Below, piece by piece: positions 8,150 through 17,969 of a DNA stretch of 58,848 nucleotides. Origin of the DNA: Woeseiaceae bacterium (GTDB lineage Bacteria > Pseudomonadota > Gammaproteobacteria > Steroidobacterales > Woeseiaceae); the NCBI GenBank assembly GCA_021773055.1, contig JAJFKV010000013.1, forward strand, positions 1 to 58,848. The letters are read 5' to 3'. The stretch's first letter is position 1, and each line of letters starts with the position of its first letter. Below the pieces are notes generated by a model. That model was not told the origin of the DNA and searched no databases. It saw nothing but the letters and a program-made list of their open reading frames with translations. Made by a program: the position numbers and the translations under genes.

Positions 8150-10330
8150 TCAGGCTCCGTCGGTTGGCGTTGTGCGTTGAACTAAGAAAATGGTCGCCAG
8201 CGGTGGCAAGCGCAAGCTCAGTGAATAAGGTCGTCCGTGGTGTTCCGTCGCGCTCGCCCGGAGCACGTCGTTCGTCAGTCCGCTGCCGCCATAATATTCG
8301 TTGTCGGTGTTGAGCACCTCAACATATTCGCCCTCCAGCGGAACACCCAGTTGGTAGTTGTCGCGGGTGATTGGTGTCAGGTTCGTTAGTGCGATAACGG
8401 ATGCACCAGTGGAATCCCGGCGTAGCCAGGACAACACACTGTTATCTCTATCGTTCCAGTCGATCCACTCGAAGCCATCACTACTGCAATCGAGCTCATG
8501 CAGTGCCCGGGTATTTCCATAGAGTGAATTCAGGTCTCGCAGCAATCGCTGCACGCCCTTGTGCTTTGCCTGTTCCAGCAGGTGCCAGTCCAGCGACTGG
8601 TCGTGATTCCACTCTCGATACTGGGCGATCTCATTGCCCATGAAGGTAAGTTTTTTGCCAGGGTGTGCGTACATGAATGCGTAATATGCGCGCAAATTCG
8701 CGAACTGCTGCCACTCATCGCCGGGCATACGGCCGATGATGGAGCGTTTGCCGTGCACGACTTCGTCATGCGACAGCGGCAACACGAAATTTTCGTCGAA
8801 CGCGTACACGAGGCTGAATGTCATCTTGTCGTGATGATGTTTGCGGTGCAGCGGATTTTCACCCATGTAGGACAAACTGTCGTTCATCCAGCCCATGTTC
8901 CACTTATAAGTGAACCCAAGGCCTCCCGCGTCCACCGGATGGGAAACACCAGGCCAGGCGGTCGATTCCTCGGCGAACGAGGTCGCACCGTGAGCGTGAA
9001 TTTGCGTGTTCAGGCGTTTCAGAAATTCGACCGCCTCGAGGTTTTCATTGCCGCCGTGTTCATTCGGTATCCACTCTCCCTCATCGCGTGAGTAGTCGAG
9101 ATACAGCATGGATGCGACAGCATCGACGCGGATGGCATCGACGTGGAATTCATTAATCCAGTACAAAGCACTGCCAATCAAATAATTGACAACCTCGCGC
9201 CGGCCGTAATTAAAGATCAACGTGCCCCAATCGGTATGCTCCCCCTTGCGTGGGTCCTCGTGCTCATACAGCGCCGAGCCATCAAATCGGGCGAGTCCAT
9301 GCTCGTCTTTCGGGAAATGTGCCGGCACCCAGTCAACAATGAGATTGATGCCTGCCAGGTGGCAGCGGTCAACGAAAAACCGGAAGTCGTCGGGATTCCC
9401 GAAACGCTGCGTCGGTGCAAACAGCCCGATTGGCTGGTATCCCCAGGAGCCGTCGAATGGATGCTCTGTGATGGGCAACAGTTCGATGTGTGTAAAGCCC
9501 ATTTCACTCACGTAGTCGACGAGATCGCTGGCGAGTTCACGGTAGCCGAGGCACGTGCCATCGTCCCTGCGTCGCCAGGAGCCGGGGTGAACCTCGTAGA
9601 TACTGATCGGTTGGTCCATCGCTGGCTGCGATGAGCGCTTAAGCATCCAGTCGCCGTCTTTCCAGGTATAGCCGGTTTCGTAAACGATCGACGAGTTGCC
9701 AGGTGGCGGTTCGAAATAGGCTGCGTAGGGGTCTGACTTGAGCGGCAACAGATTGCCATCAGCATCCTGAATTTCATACTTGTATCGGGCACCAGCACCG
9801 GTGCCGGGCACGAATATTTCCCAGATGCCGTTGCCTGGGTGCAGTCGCATCACGTGACGACGACCGTCCCATTGGTTGAAATCGCCAACGACGCTGACGC
9901 GAGACGCGTTCGGCGCCCAGACTGCGAATCGGGTGCCGGACACCCCCATGATCCGGGTGATGTGTGAGCCGAGCTTTTTGTAAATGTGCTGGTCGGAGCC
10001 TTCGCCCAGCAGGTACAGGTCGAATTCGCCCAGTGTTGAAGGAAAGCGATACGGGTCCTCTGTATCAAATGTCGTGCCGTCATTTGTCACGACGCGCAGC
10101 GCATAGCGGCGCTGCCGGGGTGGCAACATCCCCTCAAATACGCCACCCGCATCGATCTTGCTCATTGCCGCAACGACCTTGCCTTTGCTGTTAATCAGGG
10201 ATACCTGTCGTGCATCCGGCTGGAAAGTACGCACGATTCTGTTTTGACCCGAGCGATGCGGCCCGAGGACAGAGAAAGGGTCGTTGTGCCGACCGTCGAT
10301 GATAGCGGTGATCTGACTTCGATCAGTCAT
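8150..10330 (-). CDS. glgB: 1,4-alpha-glucan branching enzyme
   Basis: A 726-residue GH13 branching enzyme that forms alpha-1,6 branches during glycogen synthesis. Two N-terminal beta-sandwich domains are readable (DPFSVLGPH near residue 17; GTRFAVWAPNASRVSVVGDF near 132-151), then the catalytic barrel with D403 (VDAIRVDAVASM), E454 (SFAEESTAWP) and D522 (LSHDEVVHGK). The open frame extends 50 codons further upstream, but that extension has no family similarity and would lie inside glgA. The ATG at 10330 (MTDRSQITAI) gives a normal E. coli-like length and an 8-bp overlap with the glgA stop. Confidence 0.96.
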   Translation of the reverse strand: MTDRSQITAIIDGRHNDPFSVLGPHRSGQNRIVRTFQPDARQVSLINSKGKVVAAMSKIDAGGVFEGMLPPRQRRYALRVVTNDGTTFDTEDPYRFPSTLGEFDLYLLGEGSDQHIYKKLGSHITRIMGVSGTRFAVWAPNASRVSVVGDFNQWDGRRHVMRLHPGNGIWEIFVPGTGAGARYKYEIQDADGNLLPLKSDPYAAYFEPPPGNSSIVYETGYTWKDGDWMLKRSSQPAMDQPISIYEVHPGSWRRRDDGTCLGYRELASDLVDYVSEMGFTHIELLPITEHPFDGSWGYQPIGLFAPTQRFGNPDDFRFFVDRCHLAGINLIVDWVPAHFPKDEHGLARFDGSALYEHEDPRKGEHTDWGTLIFNYGRREVVNYLIGSALYWINEFHVDAIRVDAVASMLYLDYSRDEGEWIPNEHGGNENLEAVEFLKRLNTQIHAHGATSFAEESTAWPGVSHPVDAGGLGFTYKWNMGWMNDSLSYMGENPLHRKHHHDKMTFSLVYAFDENFVLPLSHDEVVHGKRSIIGRMPGDEWQQFANLRAYYAFMYAHPGKKLTFMGNEIAQYREWNHDQSLDWHLLEQAKHKGVQRLLRDLNSLYGNTRALHELDCSSDGFEWIDWNDRDNSVLSWLRRDSTGASVIALTNLTPITRDNYQLGVPLEGEYVEVLNTDNEYYGGSGLTNDVLRASATEHHGRPYSLSLRLPPLATIFLVQRTTPTDGA

Positions 10331-11885
10331 GCTTCGCCTCGTACAGGACCTGGATGGTTTTTCTCGCGGAACTCGACCAGTCAAAACGCTGCCGGGAGGC
10401 GTTGTCGCAAATGTTCTGCCAGCCGTCAGGGTCGGAATCCCTAAGCCGCAACGCCCGCGCCGTGGCTGCGACAAATTCACTGGCTTGACTGGTCAGGTTT
10501 TCACCCGAAAAAACAAAACCGCTAACACCATCTTCCACAGTGTCCAGAAGCCCACCGACACCGTGCACGACACACGGTAGTCCGGCGCGCATCGCTAGCA
10601 ACTGGCTGATTCCGCAGGGCTCAAAGCTGGATGGCATCAGGAACAGATCACCCAGTTCGTACAGTGGATCGGCGAGGTTTTCCGAATACCCCTTTAGAAA
10701 TACGACGTTGTCAGCGTTCTCTGCGATCTCCAGCACGGCGTCCTCGTATTTCGACTCTCCGCTGCCGAGCACAATCAAGAGGCCGCTATCACCGAGGTCA
10801 TCGGCAATCTGCTGCAGCGCGGCTCGGCCGTTGGCAAGCGGCGCGACGAACAGCGTGGCCTTCTGCGCGACCAGGCGGCCAACACTGACGAGCAAGTGCT
10901 TCGGTTTTCGTCGCGGCAAACTGCCCAGTCGTTGCTCGGCGATAATATGTGCATTACTGGACGGGTCGCGCACGCGCCACTCGGAAACCTGCTGCTTCAT
11001 TGCAGCAAGCAATGCTTTCCAGTCAAGCTGCGAAGAAATTGGGCAGTCGTAATAGCAACCGTTCAATACACCGGTCAGGCGACCTTCCTTAGTCGCGGCC
11101 ACCAGCAAGCTCTCAAGTCCTTCGCCACCCACGAAACCCGTGTCGGGATTGCTGGCCGTGCCTATTTCCAGGGCATACGTTGGCGATACCGTACTAATCC
11201 GGTCGGCGAGTCGGATGGCAGTCGCCATCGGGTTTATACATTCCGGATAGACGATATCCCGCACGGACTCCTCGTCATATTGAAGCTCAGGAAACCAGTT
11301 TTGCAGCGACGACTTGTCGCCTTGCAGCGGGCGAATACCCTGGTAGGAAACGTTGTGAATCGTAAATACCGTGCGAACATCGCGCAGGCGGCGATGCTCA
11401 TCCGAGAATTTCTCGAACAAGCAATAAAAAGCGGCGTGCCAGTCGTGCAGGTGAACGACGTCTGGCAGGTCTTCTGACTGTTGCAACCAGGTCGCGACGG
11501 CAGAGCAGAAAAACGCGAACTTGTTGGCATCCGTGGCGTAGGGACGCTCCGGCTCATCGCCCGCGTAAATAACACCCACGCCGTTTGCTCTGAACAGATC
11601 GTGATCGAAGACGACGTTCACCACAGCGTCGAAACTGCCTGGTACCTGCCAGATACCCACTTTATGCTCATCGTCGTTAAATTTCGTCGATACTGTAGCT
11701 ATTTGCTTTGAACCGGGTAGCTTGTGCAAAATCCCGTATGCCGGTGTCACGACCATGGGTGTCCAGCCCTGTTCCGCCAGAGCCGCCGGGAGATCTCGTA
11801 CCACGTCGGCCACGCCACCAACCTTGCCACCGGGCAGGGCGCCGTTTTCAGCGGCGATAAACACGACCTTTTGAGCGCTATTCAC
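10323..11885 (-). CDS. glgA: Glycogen synthase (GT5, ADP-glucose)
   Basis: A 520-residue GT5 glucosyltransferase that elongates alpha-1,4 glucan from ADP-glucose. The N-terminal donor-binding loop reads GGKVGGVADVVRDLP (K21), the family equivalent of the KTGGLADV loop in E. coli GlgA. VVHLHDWHAAF is the mid-protein signature, and SSFEPCGISQLLAMRAGLP near the C terminus carries the conserved glutamate of the GT-B fold. The first codon is GTG (11883-11885). It follows glgC by 10 bp and overlaps the start of glgB by 8 bp. The KVGG form of the loop recalls the variant in plant starch synthases III and IV (family knowledge). Confidence 0.95.
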   Translation of the reverse strand: MNSAQKVVFIAAENGALPGGKVGGVADVVRDLPAALAEQGWTPMVVTPAYGILHKLPGSKQIATVSTKFNDDEHKVGIWQVPGSFDAVVNVVFDHDLFRANGVGVIYAGDEPERPYATDANKFAFFCSAVATWLQQSEDLPDVVHLHDWHAAFYCLFEKFSDEHRRLRDVRTVFTIHNVSYQGIRPLQGDKSSLQNWFPELQYDEESVRDIVYPECINPMATAIRLADRISTVSPTYALEIGTASNPDTGFVGGEGLESLLVAATKEGRLTGVLNGCYYDCPISSQLDWKALLAAMKQQVSEWRVRDPSSNAHIIAEQRLGSLPRRKPKHLLVSVGRLVAQKATLFVAPLANGRAALQQIADDLGDSGLLIVLGSGESKYEDAVLEIAENADNVVFLKGYSENLADPLYELGDLFLMPSSFEPCGISQLLAMRAGLPCVVHGVGGLLDTVEDGVSGFVFSGENLTSQASEFVAATARALRLRDSDPDGWQNICDNASRQRFDWSSSARKTIQVLYEAKHD

Positions 11886-11895
11886 GATGTCGCTG

Positions 11896-13176
11896 CTAAC
11901 GGGTGTGATGTAAGTGCTGGCCGAGCATGTCAGGGGTCACCAGCGTCAGGCCCGAGTCGGTTACTCGAAAACCACGTTTGCGATCGGCTTCGTGATCCTT
12001 GCCGATTACCGCGCCGTCCTCGATTATCGAGCCACGGTCAATAATGGCGCGATGAATACGGCAGTTCTGGCCGATTCTGACATCCGGCAGGACGACCGAA
12101 TCGGTCACCTTGCTGTAGCTGTCGACACGACAACGCGAGAACAGCAACGAGCCACGGACCTCGGCACCCGAAATCACGCACCCTCCGGATACCATCGACT
12201 GAATCGCAACGCCTTGTCGTTCGGCTTCATCGAATATGAATTTTGCCGGGGGCGACTGCCACTGGTGGGTGTAAACAGGCCAGTCCGTGTCATACATGTT
12301 CAATTGCGGCGTAACCGAGACGAGTTCCATGTTGGCAGACCAGAACGCATCGAGCGTTCCAACGTCTCGCCAGTAAGCCTGTTCCGATGTTTTCGGATCG
12401 CGAAACGGATAGGCGAAGACGCGATAGTCCTTGATGATGCTCGGAATAATGTTGCGCCCGAAGTCATGCTTGGTGTCCGGGTCATCGGCGTCTTTGATGA
12501 CTTGCTCGTAGAGAAAATCGGTATTGAAAATATAATTGCCCATCGAGGCGAGGCAAATTCCCGGTTTGCCCGGAATTGAGTTGGGTTGCTCTGGCTTTTC
12601 GTCGAAAGCGATCACGCGGCCGGTCTCATCAACGGTCATGACTCCCAGTTCTCCGGCGGCTTCTTCGACCGGCAGTTCAACGCAACAGACGGTCATATCA
12701 GCGCCGACCTCAGCGTGCATCGCGAGGAATGGGCCGTAGTCCATCTTGTAAACGTGATCACCCGCGAGGATCAGTACGAAGCTTGGCGAGTGGGTGCGGA
12801 TGATGTCGAGGTTTTGGTAGATGGCATCGGCAGTGCCGCGATACCACTCGCCACCAATGCGTTGCGAGGCTGGCAGAATTTCGACGAATTCCCGGGTACC
12901 GGCCTGGAACCACGACCAGCCATGTACGAGATGGCGAATCAGGGAGTGCGCCTTGTATTGCGTCAGGACGCCGACTCTTCGTACGCCTGAGTTAATGCAA
13001 TTGGACAGCGGAAAATCGATGATGCGGTACTTGCCGCCAAAATGGAGTCCCGGCTTGGCACGCCATTCGGTCAGTTCGTGCAGTCTCGAGCCTTGTCCGC
13101 CCGCAAGTACCAGTGCCAGTGTTTCTCGTGTCAGTCGGCTGACGTGACGTGAGTAGTCGTTATTGTTGTTTTCCAT
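11896..13176 (-). CDS. glgC: Glucose-1-phosphate adenylyltransferase
   Basis: A 426-residue ADP-glucose pyrophosphorylase, the committed and normally allosteric step of bacterial glycogen synthesis. The nucleotidyltransferase signature [20 protein letters not shown] occupies residues 16-35, followed by the conserved [20 protein letters not shown] region. [20 protein letters not shown] and FDEKPEQP are further family landmarks. The C-terminal third has left-handed beta-helix hexapeptide-like repeats ([20 protein letters not shown]). Its start overlaps the malQ stop by 17 bp, so it is second in the operon. Allosteric effectors cannot be predicted here. Confidence 0.96.
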   Translation of the reverse strand: MENNNNDYSRHVSRLTRETLALVLAGGQGSRLHELTEWRAKPGLHFGGKYRIIDFPLSNCINSGVRRVGVLTQYKAHSLIRHLVHGWSWFQAGTREFVEILPASQRIGGEWYRGTADAIYQNLDIIRTHSPSFVLILAGDHVYKMDYGPFLAMHAEVGADMTVCCVELPVEEAAGELGVMTVDETGRVIAFDEKPEQPNSIPGKPGICLASMGNYIFNTDFLYEQVIKDADDPDTKHDFGRNIIPSIIKDYRVFAYPFRDPKTSEQAYWRDVGTLDAFWSANMELVSVTPQLNMYDTDWPVYTHQWQSPPAKFIFDEAERQGVAIQSMVSGGCVISGAEVRGSLLFSRCRVDSYSKVTDSVVLPDVRIGQNCRIHRAIIDRGSIIEDGAVIGKDHEADRKRGFRVTDSGLTLVTPDMLGQHLHHTR

Positions 13177-14743
13177 CGCTAGACAATCCGCGCCCTGAGG
13201 CTTTAACCATCGATGCTACATTGTCGCAGATACTCGGTGACAATTGATTGATAAGGACACGCCAGCGCCAATTGCCACCCGCAATGCCGGGCGTATTGAT
13301 GCGCGCCTCGGATCCGAGTCCCAAATAGTCCTGCATGGGCGCAATTGCGAGCTGTGCTGCGGTGGAAAACGCCGAGTTGATGAGGTCGGTGTGCACGGTT
13401 TCGGCTTTGCCGCCGGTAACCTTGAGTACCGCGGCCTGCGCCAGGCGGATGTCGTCTTCGCTGCGGATATCGTCCGGACTGCCGCGAAACCAGCCGATTG
13501 TCGTATCGTTGTCGTGAGTACCGGTATAGCAAACGCTGTTTTCACCCACGTCAGACAATGAGAAATCGGCGTCGCAAACATCGAACTGAAGTACACGCAT
13601 TCCAGGGATCTGATGTCGATCACGAAGCCCTTCGACTTCCGGAGTGATCACGCCGAGATCTTCGGCAATGATGGGCAAGCTGCCAAGCGCACTGCGCATA
13701 GCGTCAAAAATAGCGTCGCCGGGGCCTGGCTCCCATGCGCCGGTACGCGCCGTATCGGCACCCGCAGGTACAGACCAGTAGGACTCAAAACCACGGAAAT
13801 GATCGACCCGCACGAGGTCGGCGAGTTCTGCGGTGGCACGCATGCGCTCTATCCACCACTGATAACCGTTGGCAGCGTGATTGTCCCAGTCGTACAGCGG
13901 GTTACCCCAAAGCTGGCCGTCCGCGCTGAAATAGTCGGGCGGCACGCCAGCGACATTGTCCGGCTTGCCGTCCACGTCGATGCACAGCATGTCGCGGTTG
14001 GCCCAGGCATCCGAGCTGTCGAGGGCAATACAAATCGGCATATCACCAAATAAGGACACGCCATTCGCGTGTGCATAATCGCGCAATAACCACCACTGGC
14101 GAAAGAACAGGTACTGAATGATCTTGATCGCCTCGATCTGGACTGCTTCTACTTCTTCGACGTCGCGCAGCGCGGCTTCTTCGCGATGAACGTAGACGGG
14201 CTTCCACTCTGGCCAGGGCTTCTCGCCGTGCCGGGTCTTCAAAAGTCGAAAAACCGCGTAGTCGTGTAGCCAGGCTGCGTTATTACGTAGCAGGAAGCCC
14301 TCGAAATCCTCCAGCAAAGCCAAATCGGCAACATCCGCAAAGCGGCTGGCGGCCAAATTAAGCAGCCCGGTCTTGATCGGGATTAACGCGCCATAGTCAA
14401 CGAAGCGCTCCGGCAGGGTCGTCAGTTCGGTAACTTCACTCTCTTCAAGAAGCCCCAGTTTGATGAGATCTTCGATGTCGATGAGCATTTCATTGCCGGC
14501 AAATGTCGACAGCGGTTGATACGGAGAATCACCGTAAGCCGTTGGTCCTATTGGTAAAAATTGCCATACGCTCAACTGCATGCTCGCCATCTTATCGATA
14601 AACGCATACGCACCAGCACCCAGCTCGCCGATCCCGTAGGGGCCCGGGAGTGAGGTAATGTGCAGACAAACACCTGCTCGGCGTTGCGACGACAAGATTG
14701 AATTATCAGAGCGCTTTATCAATGGAGTTCTTTCGATATGCAT
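13160..14743 (-). CDS. malQ: 4-alpha-glucanotransferase (amylomaltase, GH77)
   Basis: A 527-residue GH77 enzyme that disproportionates maltooligosaccharides, releasing glucose and building longer chains for phosphorylase. N-terminal [18 protein letters not shown] is the GH77 opening. Catalytic residues are D314 ([13 protein letters not shown]), E361 ([11 protein letters not shown]) and D411 ([14 protein letters not shown]). No strong ribosome-binding sequence precedes the ATG at 14743; no better start was found. First gene of the malQ-glgCABPX operon, so its promoter lies in the 176-bp spacer shared with the divergent TonB receptor, where an inverted repeat with LacI-type operator-like sites sits. 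Confidence 0.95.
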   Translation of the reverse strand: MHIERTPLIKRSDNSILSSQRRAGVCLHITSLPGPYGIGELGAGAYAFIDKMASMQLSVWQFLPIGPTAYGDSPYQPLSTFAGNEMLIDIEDLIKLGLLEESEVTELTTLPERFVDYGALIPIKTGLLNLAASRFADVADLALLEDFEGFLLRNNAAWLHDYAVFRLLKTRHGEKPWPEWKPVYVHREEAALRDVEEVEAVQIEAIKIIQYLFFRQWWLLRDYAHANGVSLFGDMPICIALDSSDAWANRDMLCIDVDGKPDNVAGVPPDYFSADGQLWGNPLYDWDNHAANGYQWWIERMRATAELADLVRVDHFRGFESYWSVPAGADTARTGAWEPGPGDAIFDAMRSALGSLPIIAEDLGVITPEVEGLRDRHQIPGMRVLQFDVCDADFSLSDVGENSVCYTGTHDNDTTIGWFRGSPDDIRSEDDIRLAQAAVLKVTGGKAETVHTDLINSAFSTAAQLAIAPMQDYLGLGSEARINTPGIAGGNWRWRVLINQLSPSICDNVASMVKASGRGLSSDGKQQ

Positions 14744-14782
14744 TAAAGCCAGATGCGAAAGTAATAATCAGGGATGCAAGCC

Positions 14783-14833
14783 GCAACCTAATGCATACGT
14801 ATTCATGGTTTGAATACGTATGCATTAGGTTGC
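14783..14833. promoter_or_regulatory. Perfect 23-bp inverted repeat containing two LacI-type operator-like sites
   Basis: Arms 14783-14805 and 14811-14833 are exact reverse complements over 23 bp, separated by five bases (TGGTT). Each arm itself holds a near-palindrome centred on TACGTA: TGCATACGTATTCA (14792-14805) and TGAATACGTATGCA (14811-14824), with centres 19 bp apart. Such ACGT-centred 14-mers are the usual form of LacI/MalR-family operators. The repeat lies between divergent malQ-glg and TonB-receptor genes, so a bound repressor could control both. As RNA it could also fold into a long hairpin, but there is no following T run, so it is not an intrinsic terminator. Confidence 0.75.
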
Positions 14834-14858
14834 TAGGCCATGTTGCGGTTCATAAGAT
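14830..14858 (+). promoter_or_regulatory. Candidate sigma-70 promoter for the TonB-dependent receptor
   Basis: TTGCTA (14830-14835) and TAAGAT (14853-14858) are separated by 17 bp, a good -35/-10 pair. The inverted repeat ends at 14833 and so overlaps the -35 element, as expected for repression by a LacI-family protein. The predicted transcript start near 14865 leaves a leader of about 55 bases before the ATG at 14920. Confidence 0.5.
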
Positions 14859-14919
14859 GTCCGGCATTGCTGTACCACTAATCGTTGTATTAACAACCAG
14901 ACCTCCTGGGGGAAACCAA

Positions 14920-17847
14920 ATGGTCAAGAAACGTCGCCAACGAGCGCAGTCTGTTTCGCAAGAGACAAACAACCTAACTTCGAACATTCGCCGAACGGCG
15001 CTGTCGCTGGCTGTTGCAGCCGCGCTGCCGGGTGTAATGACAATGCCGATGACAGCGCTTGCGCAGGACGGCGGCGAAGACGCCGTCATGGAAGAGATCG
15101 TATCCTACGGCAAGTATCGTCAAAGTCTCGTCGACGCTATTAGCACCAAGCGCGAATCCTCAACGATTGTTGAGGCTATCTCGGCAGAGGACATCGGCAA
15201 GTTGCCTGATTCCAGCATTGCGGAATCTCTGGCACGCCTGCCCGGTTTGGCAGGTGAGCGTCGTAATGGCCGTACCAGCGGCCTGTCGGTCCGCGGTTTC
15301 CGTGAGGAGTACGTCGGTACCTCGATGAATGGACGCGAACTGCTCGGTATGGGCGACAACCGCGGCGTCGAATACGATCTGTACCCTTCGGAAATTATCA
15401 GTGGCGTTCTGGTTTACAAGACACCTGACGCGTCGATGACGACCCAGGGTATCGGCGGTATCATCGACCTGCGTACGACCCGTCCGCTCGATGCGACACC
15501 ACACCTTGTTGCTAACGCCAACCTTGAGCAGAATGACCTCACGTCTGCAAACCCGGACTTTGACGATGCTGGTCATCGCATCGCGCTGAGTTTTTCCGAC
15601 GTTTTCGCTGACGGCACAGTCGGTCTGTCGCTGGCTGTTGCGACGACCGAGTCACCAAGTCAGGAAGAGCAATTCCGTGGCTGGGGCTACGCAGACGTTA
15701 ACCTTGGCAATGCTACAGCCGGCCCGGGCGTTACGCTTAATGGTGGCGAGAAAATCCTCGGCGGTCACGATACGTTTGTACGTTCCGCAATGCTGGAACG
15801 CGACACGATTGCTGGTGTATTGCAATTTGCACCGAATGACGATGTCACCGTGACATTGGATGCCCTGTACATCGATTTTAGCGAGGAGAAAGTTTTCCGC
15901 GGTCTCGAGGAAGGTGGTCCTGAGTGGGGCGGTACGCCTTATACGGTGAACAGCGTCGAAAATGGCCTGGTCACGAGCGGCACGATGGAGCCCGGCTTCC
16001 ATTCGGTCATTCGCAACGATGGAGAGCGCAAACTGGCAGAATTGACACAGTTTGGCCTGAACGTCGAATACGATCTTAATGACGACTGGTCACTTGATTT
16101 CGATCTGGCACATGGCGAGGTGGACAAGACGATCACCAACATCGAAAGCTACGCGGGCGTAGGCCGCGCAGGTCTTACGACGCAGGGTAGTCCGACGGGG
16201 CGCTCCTGGACGATGGGACCAAACGGTGCTACGTACAGTGCCCATCCGACACTTGCGCCAGTGGATCTGAGTGACTTCAATACGATCCTGCTCGCCGGGC
16301 CTCAGGCCTGGGGTGGCGGCATGCAGAATGTTGTGCAGTTCGCCGACACCGCAGCGGCAAACGGCGAGACCATCGGTCCGTTTCAGGCTCAGGACGGTTT
16401 CATCAATGAGCCGATTTTTGACGAAGAGTTGACGACGATCAAACTCTCGGCATCACGTGACCTCGACCTGGGTATTCTGAGCAGCGTTGATTTTGGCGTG
16501 CATTACTCAGATCGTTCGAAGTCGAAAGACAACGGCGGTTTCTACCTGACCTCGCCGACCTGGCCGAACGATGGCTTGATTCCGGATGAATTCCGGGTTG
16601 GCGTCACCGATATGAGTGCCTTTGGTCTTGGTAACGTGGTTGCTTATAACGGCATCGGTTTGTTCGACAGCGGTTATTACACCGTGAGCGATGCCGCATT
16701 GCTGTCGCCGGATCGGGAGGGTGATAGCTACACTATTGAAGAAGAGCTGTTGTCCGCGTATGTCAAGTTCGAGTTCGACACCGAAATCGGTGACATCCCG
16801 GTAAGCGGTAACTTCGGTGTACAGGTAATCAGTGCCGACCAGACCGGCATTGGCTCCGGTGCCTTTGTTGGTCCGACGGGTTTTGTAGATGTCACGCCAA
16901 TAAGCGATGGTGATGATTACACGGACGTTCTGCCGAGCCTGAACGTCAATTTCGAGGTTGCCGAAGGACACGTGGTTCGTTTCGCCGCGTCAACGACGGT
17001 CAGCCGTCCGCGTCTCGACCAGATGAAGCCCAACGGGCAGGTGAATTTCAACTTCAATTTCGGCAACGTAATTGAAACGGACCCTACTGCAGGGCCGTGG
17101 AGTGCCAGTGCGGGCAACGCAAAACTGAAGCCGTTGGAAGCTAACCAGTTCGACCTGGCTTACGATTGGTACTTCGCAGACGACGGTTTTGTTTCGGCAG
17201 CCTTTTTCTACAAGGACCTGACAAACTGGCACGCGGACGGATCGTTCATCGCCGATTTCACGGACTTCTACGTTCCGGGCTTCCACCAGGCAATCGATCC
17301 AGGCGATGGCTCAGTTGTGACACCGGCGACATTCCTGGGCGTCGTTAGTGCACAGGCCGACGGACTGGAAGGATTCGTGCGAGGCTGGGAGGTGCAGGGA
17401 AATCTGCCGTTCCACATGTTCTCGGAGGCGCTTGATGGCTTTGGCGTGATTGCGTCGGCCGCACTTTACGACGGCGAGATGGATAATGGTAGCCCTGTAC
17501 CGGGCTTGTCCGAGGAGAGCTTCCAGTCGACGATCTACTGGGAAAAAGGTGGTTTTGCAGCACGAGTGTCGTGGACCAAGCGTGACAAGTTCGCGACTGA
17601 AACACCTCAGTTGAGTCTGGCGCTGACACCGACTGTCGATCAGGGCGGAGAATTGTTCGACGCGCAGATTTCGTATGACTTCGGACTCGGCGGTTTCGAC
17701 GCACTTGACGGACTGTCTATCTCGCTGCAGGGCCAGAACCTGTCGGATGAGGATACTTTGCAGACGAATGATGATGCACGCGAGGTTACGAAGTACCAGA
17801 CCTTTGGTGCTAACTACCTGCTAGGCGTCAACTACAAGTTCAAATAA
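14920..17847 (+). CDS. TonB-dependent outer-membrane receptor (oligosaccharide type)
   Basis: A 975-residue outer-membrane receptor for TonB-energised uptake, probably of maltooligosaccharides. The open frame starts earlier (14698), but ATG 14920 is preceded by GGGGGA at good spacing and opens a classical long signal peptide (MVKKRRQRAQ, then a hydrophobic run ending TALAQ). A TonB-box-like EEIVSYG follows at about residues 56-62. The plug domain shows SIAESLARLPGL, then SVRGF and SGVLVYKTPDA, typical of the Caulobacter/Xanthomonas-type carbohydrate receptors. The barrel ends YLLGVNYKFK, close to the usual aromatic terminus. The substrate is inferred from operator sharing with alpha-glucan genes; the downstream GH43 and esterase genes would also allow a hemicellulose oligomer. 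Confidence 0.93.
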   Translation: MVKKRRQRAQSVSQETNNLTSNIRRTALSLAVAAALPGVMTMPMTALAQDGGEDAVMEEIVSYGKYRQSLVDAISTKRESSTIVEAISAEDIGKLPDSSIAESLARLPGLAGERRNGRTSGLSVRGFREEYVGTSMNGRELLGMGDNRGVEYDLYPSEIISGVLVYKTPDASMTTQGIGGIIDLRTTRPLDATPHLVANANLEQNDLTSANPDFDDAGHRIALSFSDVFADGTVGLSLAVATTESPSQEEQFRGWGYADVNLGNATAGPGVTLNGGEKILGGHDTFVRSAMLERDTIAGVLQFAPNDDVTVTLDALYIDFSEEKVFRGLEEGGPEWGGTPYTVNSVENGLVTSGTMEPGFHSVIRNDGERKLAELTQFGLNVEYDLNDDWSLDFDLAHGEVDKTITNIESYAGVGRAGLTTQGSPTGRSWTMGPNGATYSAHPTLAPVDLSDFNTILLAGPQAWGGGMQNVVQFADTAAANGETIGPFQAQDGFINEPIFDEELTTIKLSASRDLDLGILSSVDFGVHYSDRSKSKDNGGFYLTSPTWPNDGLIPDEFRVGVTDMSAFGLGNVVAYNGIGLFDSGYYTVSDAALLSPDREGDSYTIEEELLSAYVKFEFDTEIGDIPVSGNFGVQVISADQTGIGSGAFVGPTGFVDVTPISDGDDYTDVLPSLNVNFEVAEGHVVRFAASTTVSRPRLDQMKPNGQVNFNFNFGNVIETDPTAGPWSASAGNAKLKPLEANQFDLAYDWYFADDGFVSAAFFYKDLTNWHADGSFIADFTDFYVPGFHQAIDPGDGSVVTPATFLGVVSAQADGLEGFVRGWEVQGNLPFHMFSEALDGFGVIASAALYDGEMDNGSPVPGLSEESFQSTIYWEKGGFAARVSWTKRDKFATETPQLSLALTPTVDQGGELFDAQISYDFGLGGFDALDGLSISLQGQNLSDEDTLQTNDDAREVTKYQTFGANYLLGVNYKFK

Positions 17848-17869
17848 GCCAATGTGAATTTGGCTGAGA

Positions 17870-17902
17870 ACCCTGCCAGCGTCGCTGGTGGGGTTTTTTT
17901 TT
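17870..17902 (+). terminator. Rho-independent terminator after the TonB receptor
   Basis: An 11-bp stem (17870-17880 with 17884-17894, two G-U pairs), a GTC loop and a run of nine T (17894-17902) form a strong intrinsic terminator 22 bases after the receptor stop. A smaller hairpin, GCCAA/TTGGC, lies just before it (17848-17864). The arrangement should raise receptor mRNA relative to the downstream genes. Confidence 0.9.
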
Positions 17903-17933
17903 GCAAGAACGAGCGGCTTGGTATGATGCCGCT
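17901..17933 (+). promoter_or_regulatory. Possible promoter and G+C hairpin before the halogenase gene
   Basis: TTGCAA (17901-17906) overlaps the end of the terminator T run, and TATGAT (17922-17927) follows after 15 bp, a slightly short but possible promoter. AGCGGC (17912-17917) and GCCGCT (17928-17933) form a 6-bp inverted repeat around the -10. Together they may give the halogenase-GH43-esterase genes their own start. Weak evidence. Confidence 0.3.
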
Positions 17934-17969
17934 GGACGGGGTAGTCCGAATATAGAAGGTGAGAGCCCA

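Noticed and set aside
14783..14833. Inverted repeat read as an insertion-sequence end or intrinsic terminator
   Set aside because: No transposase, no target duplication and no T run follow it; the operator reading fits the position better.
14698..14919. N-terminal extension of the TonB receptor frame
   Set aside because: It runs through the inverted repeat and candidate promoter, lacks a ribosome-binding sequence, and would precede the signal peptide by 74 residues.
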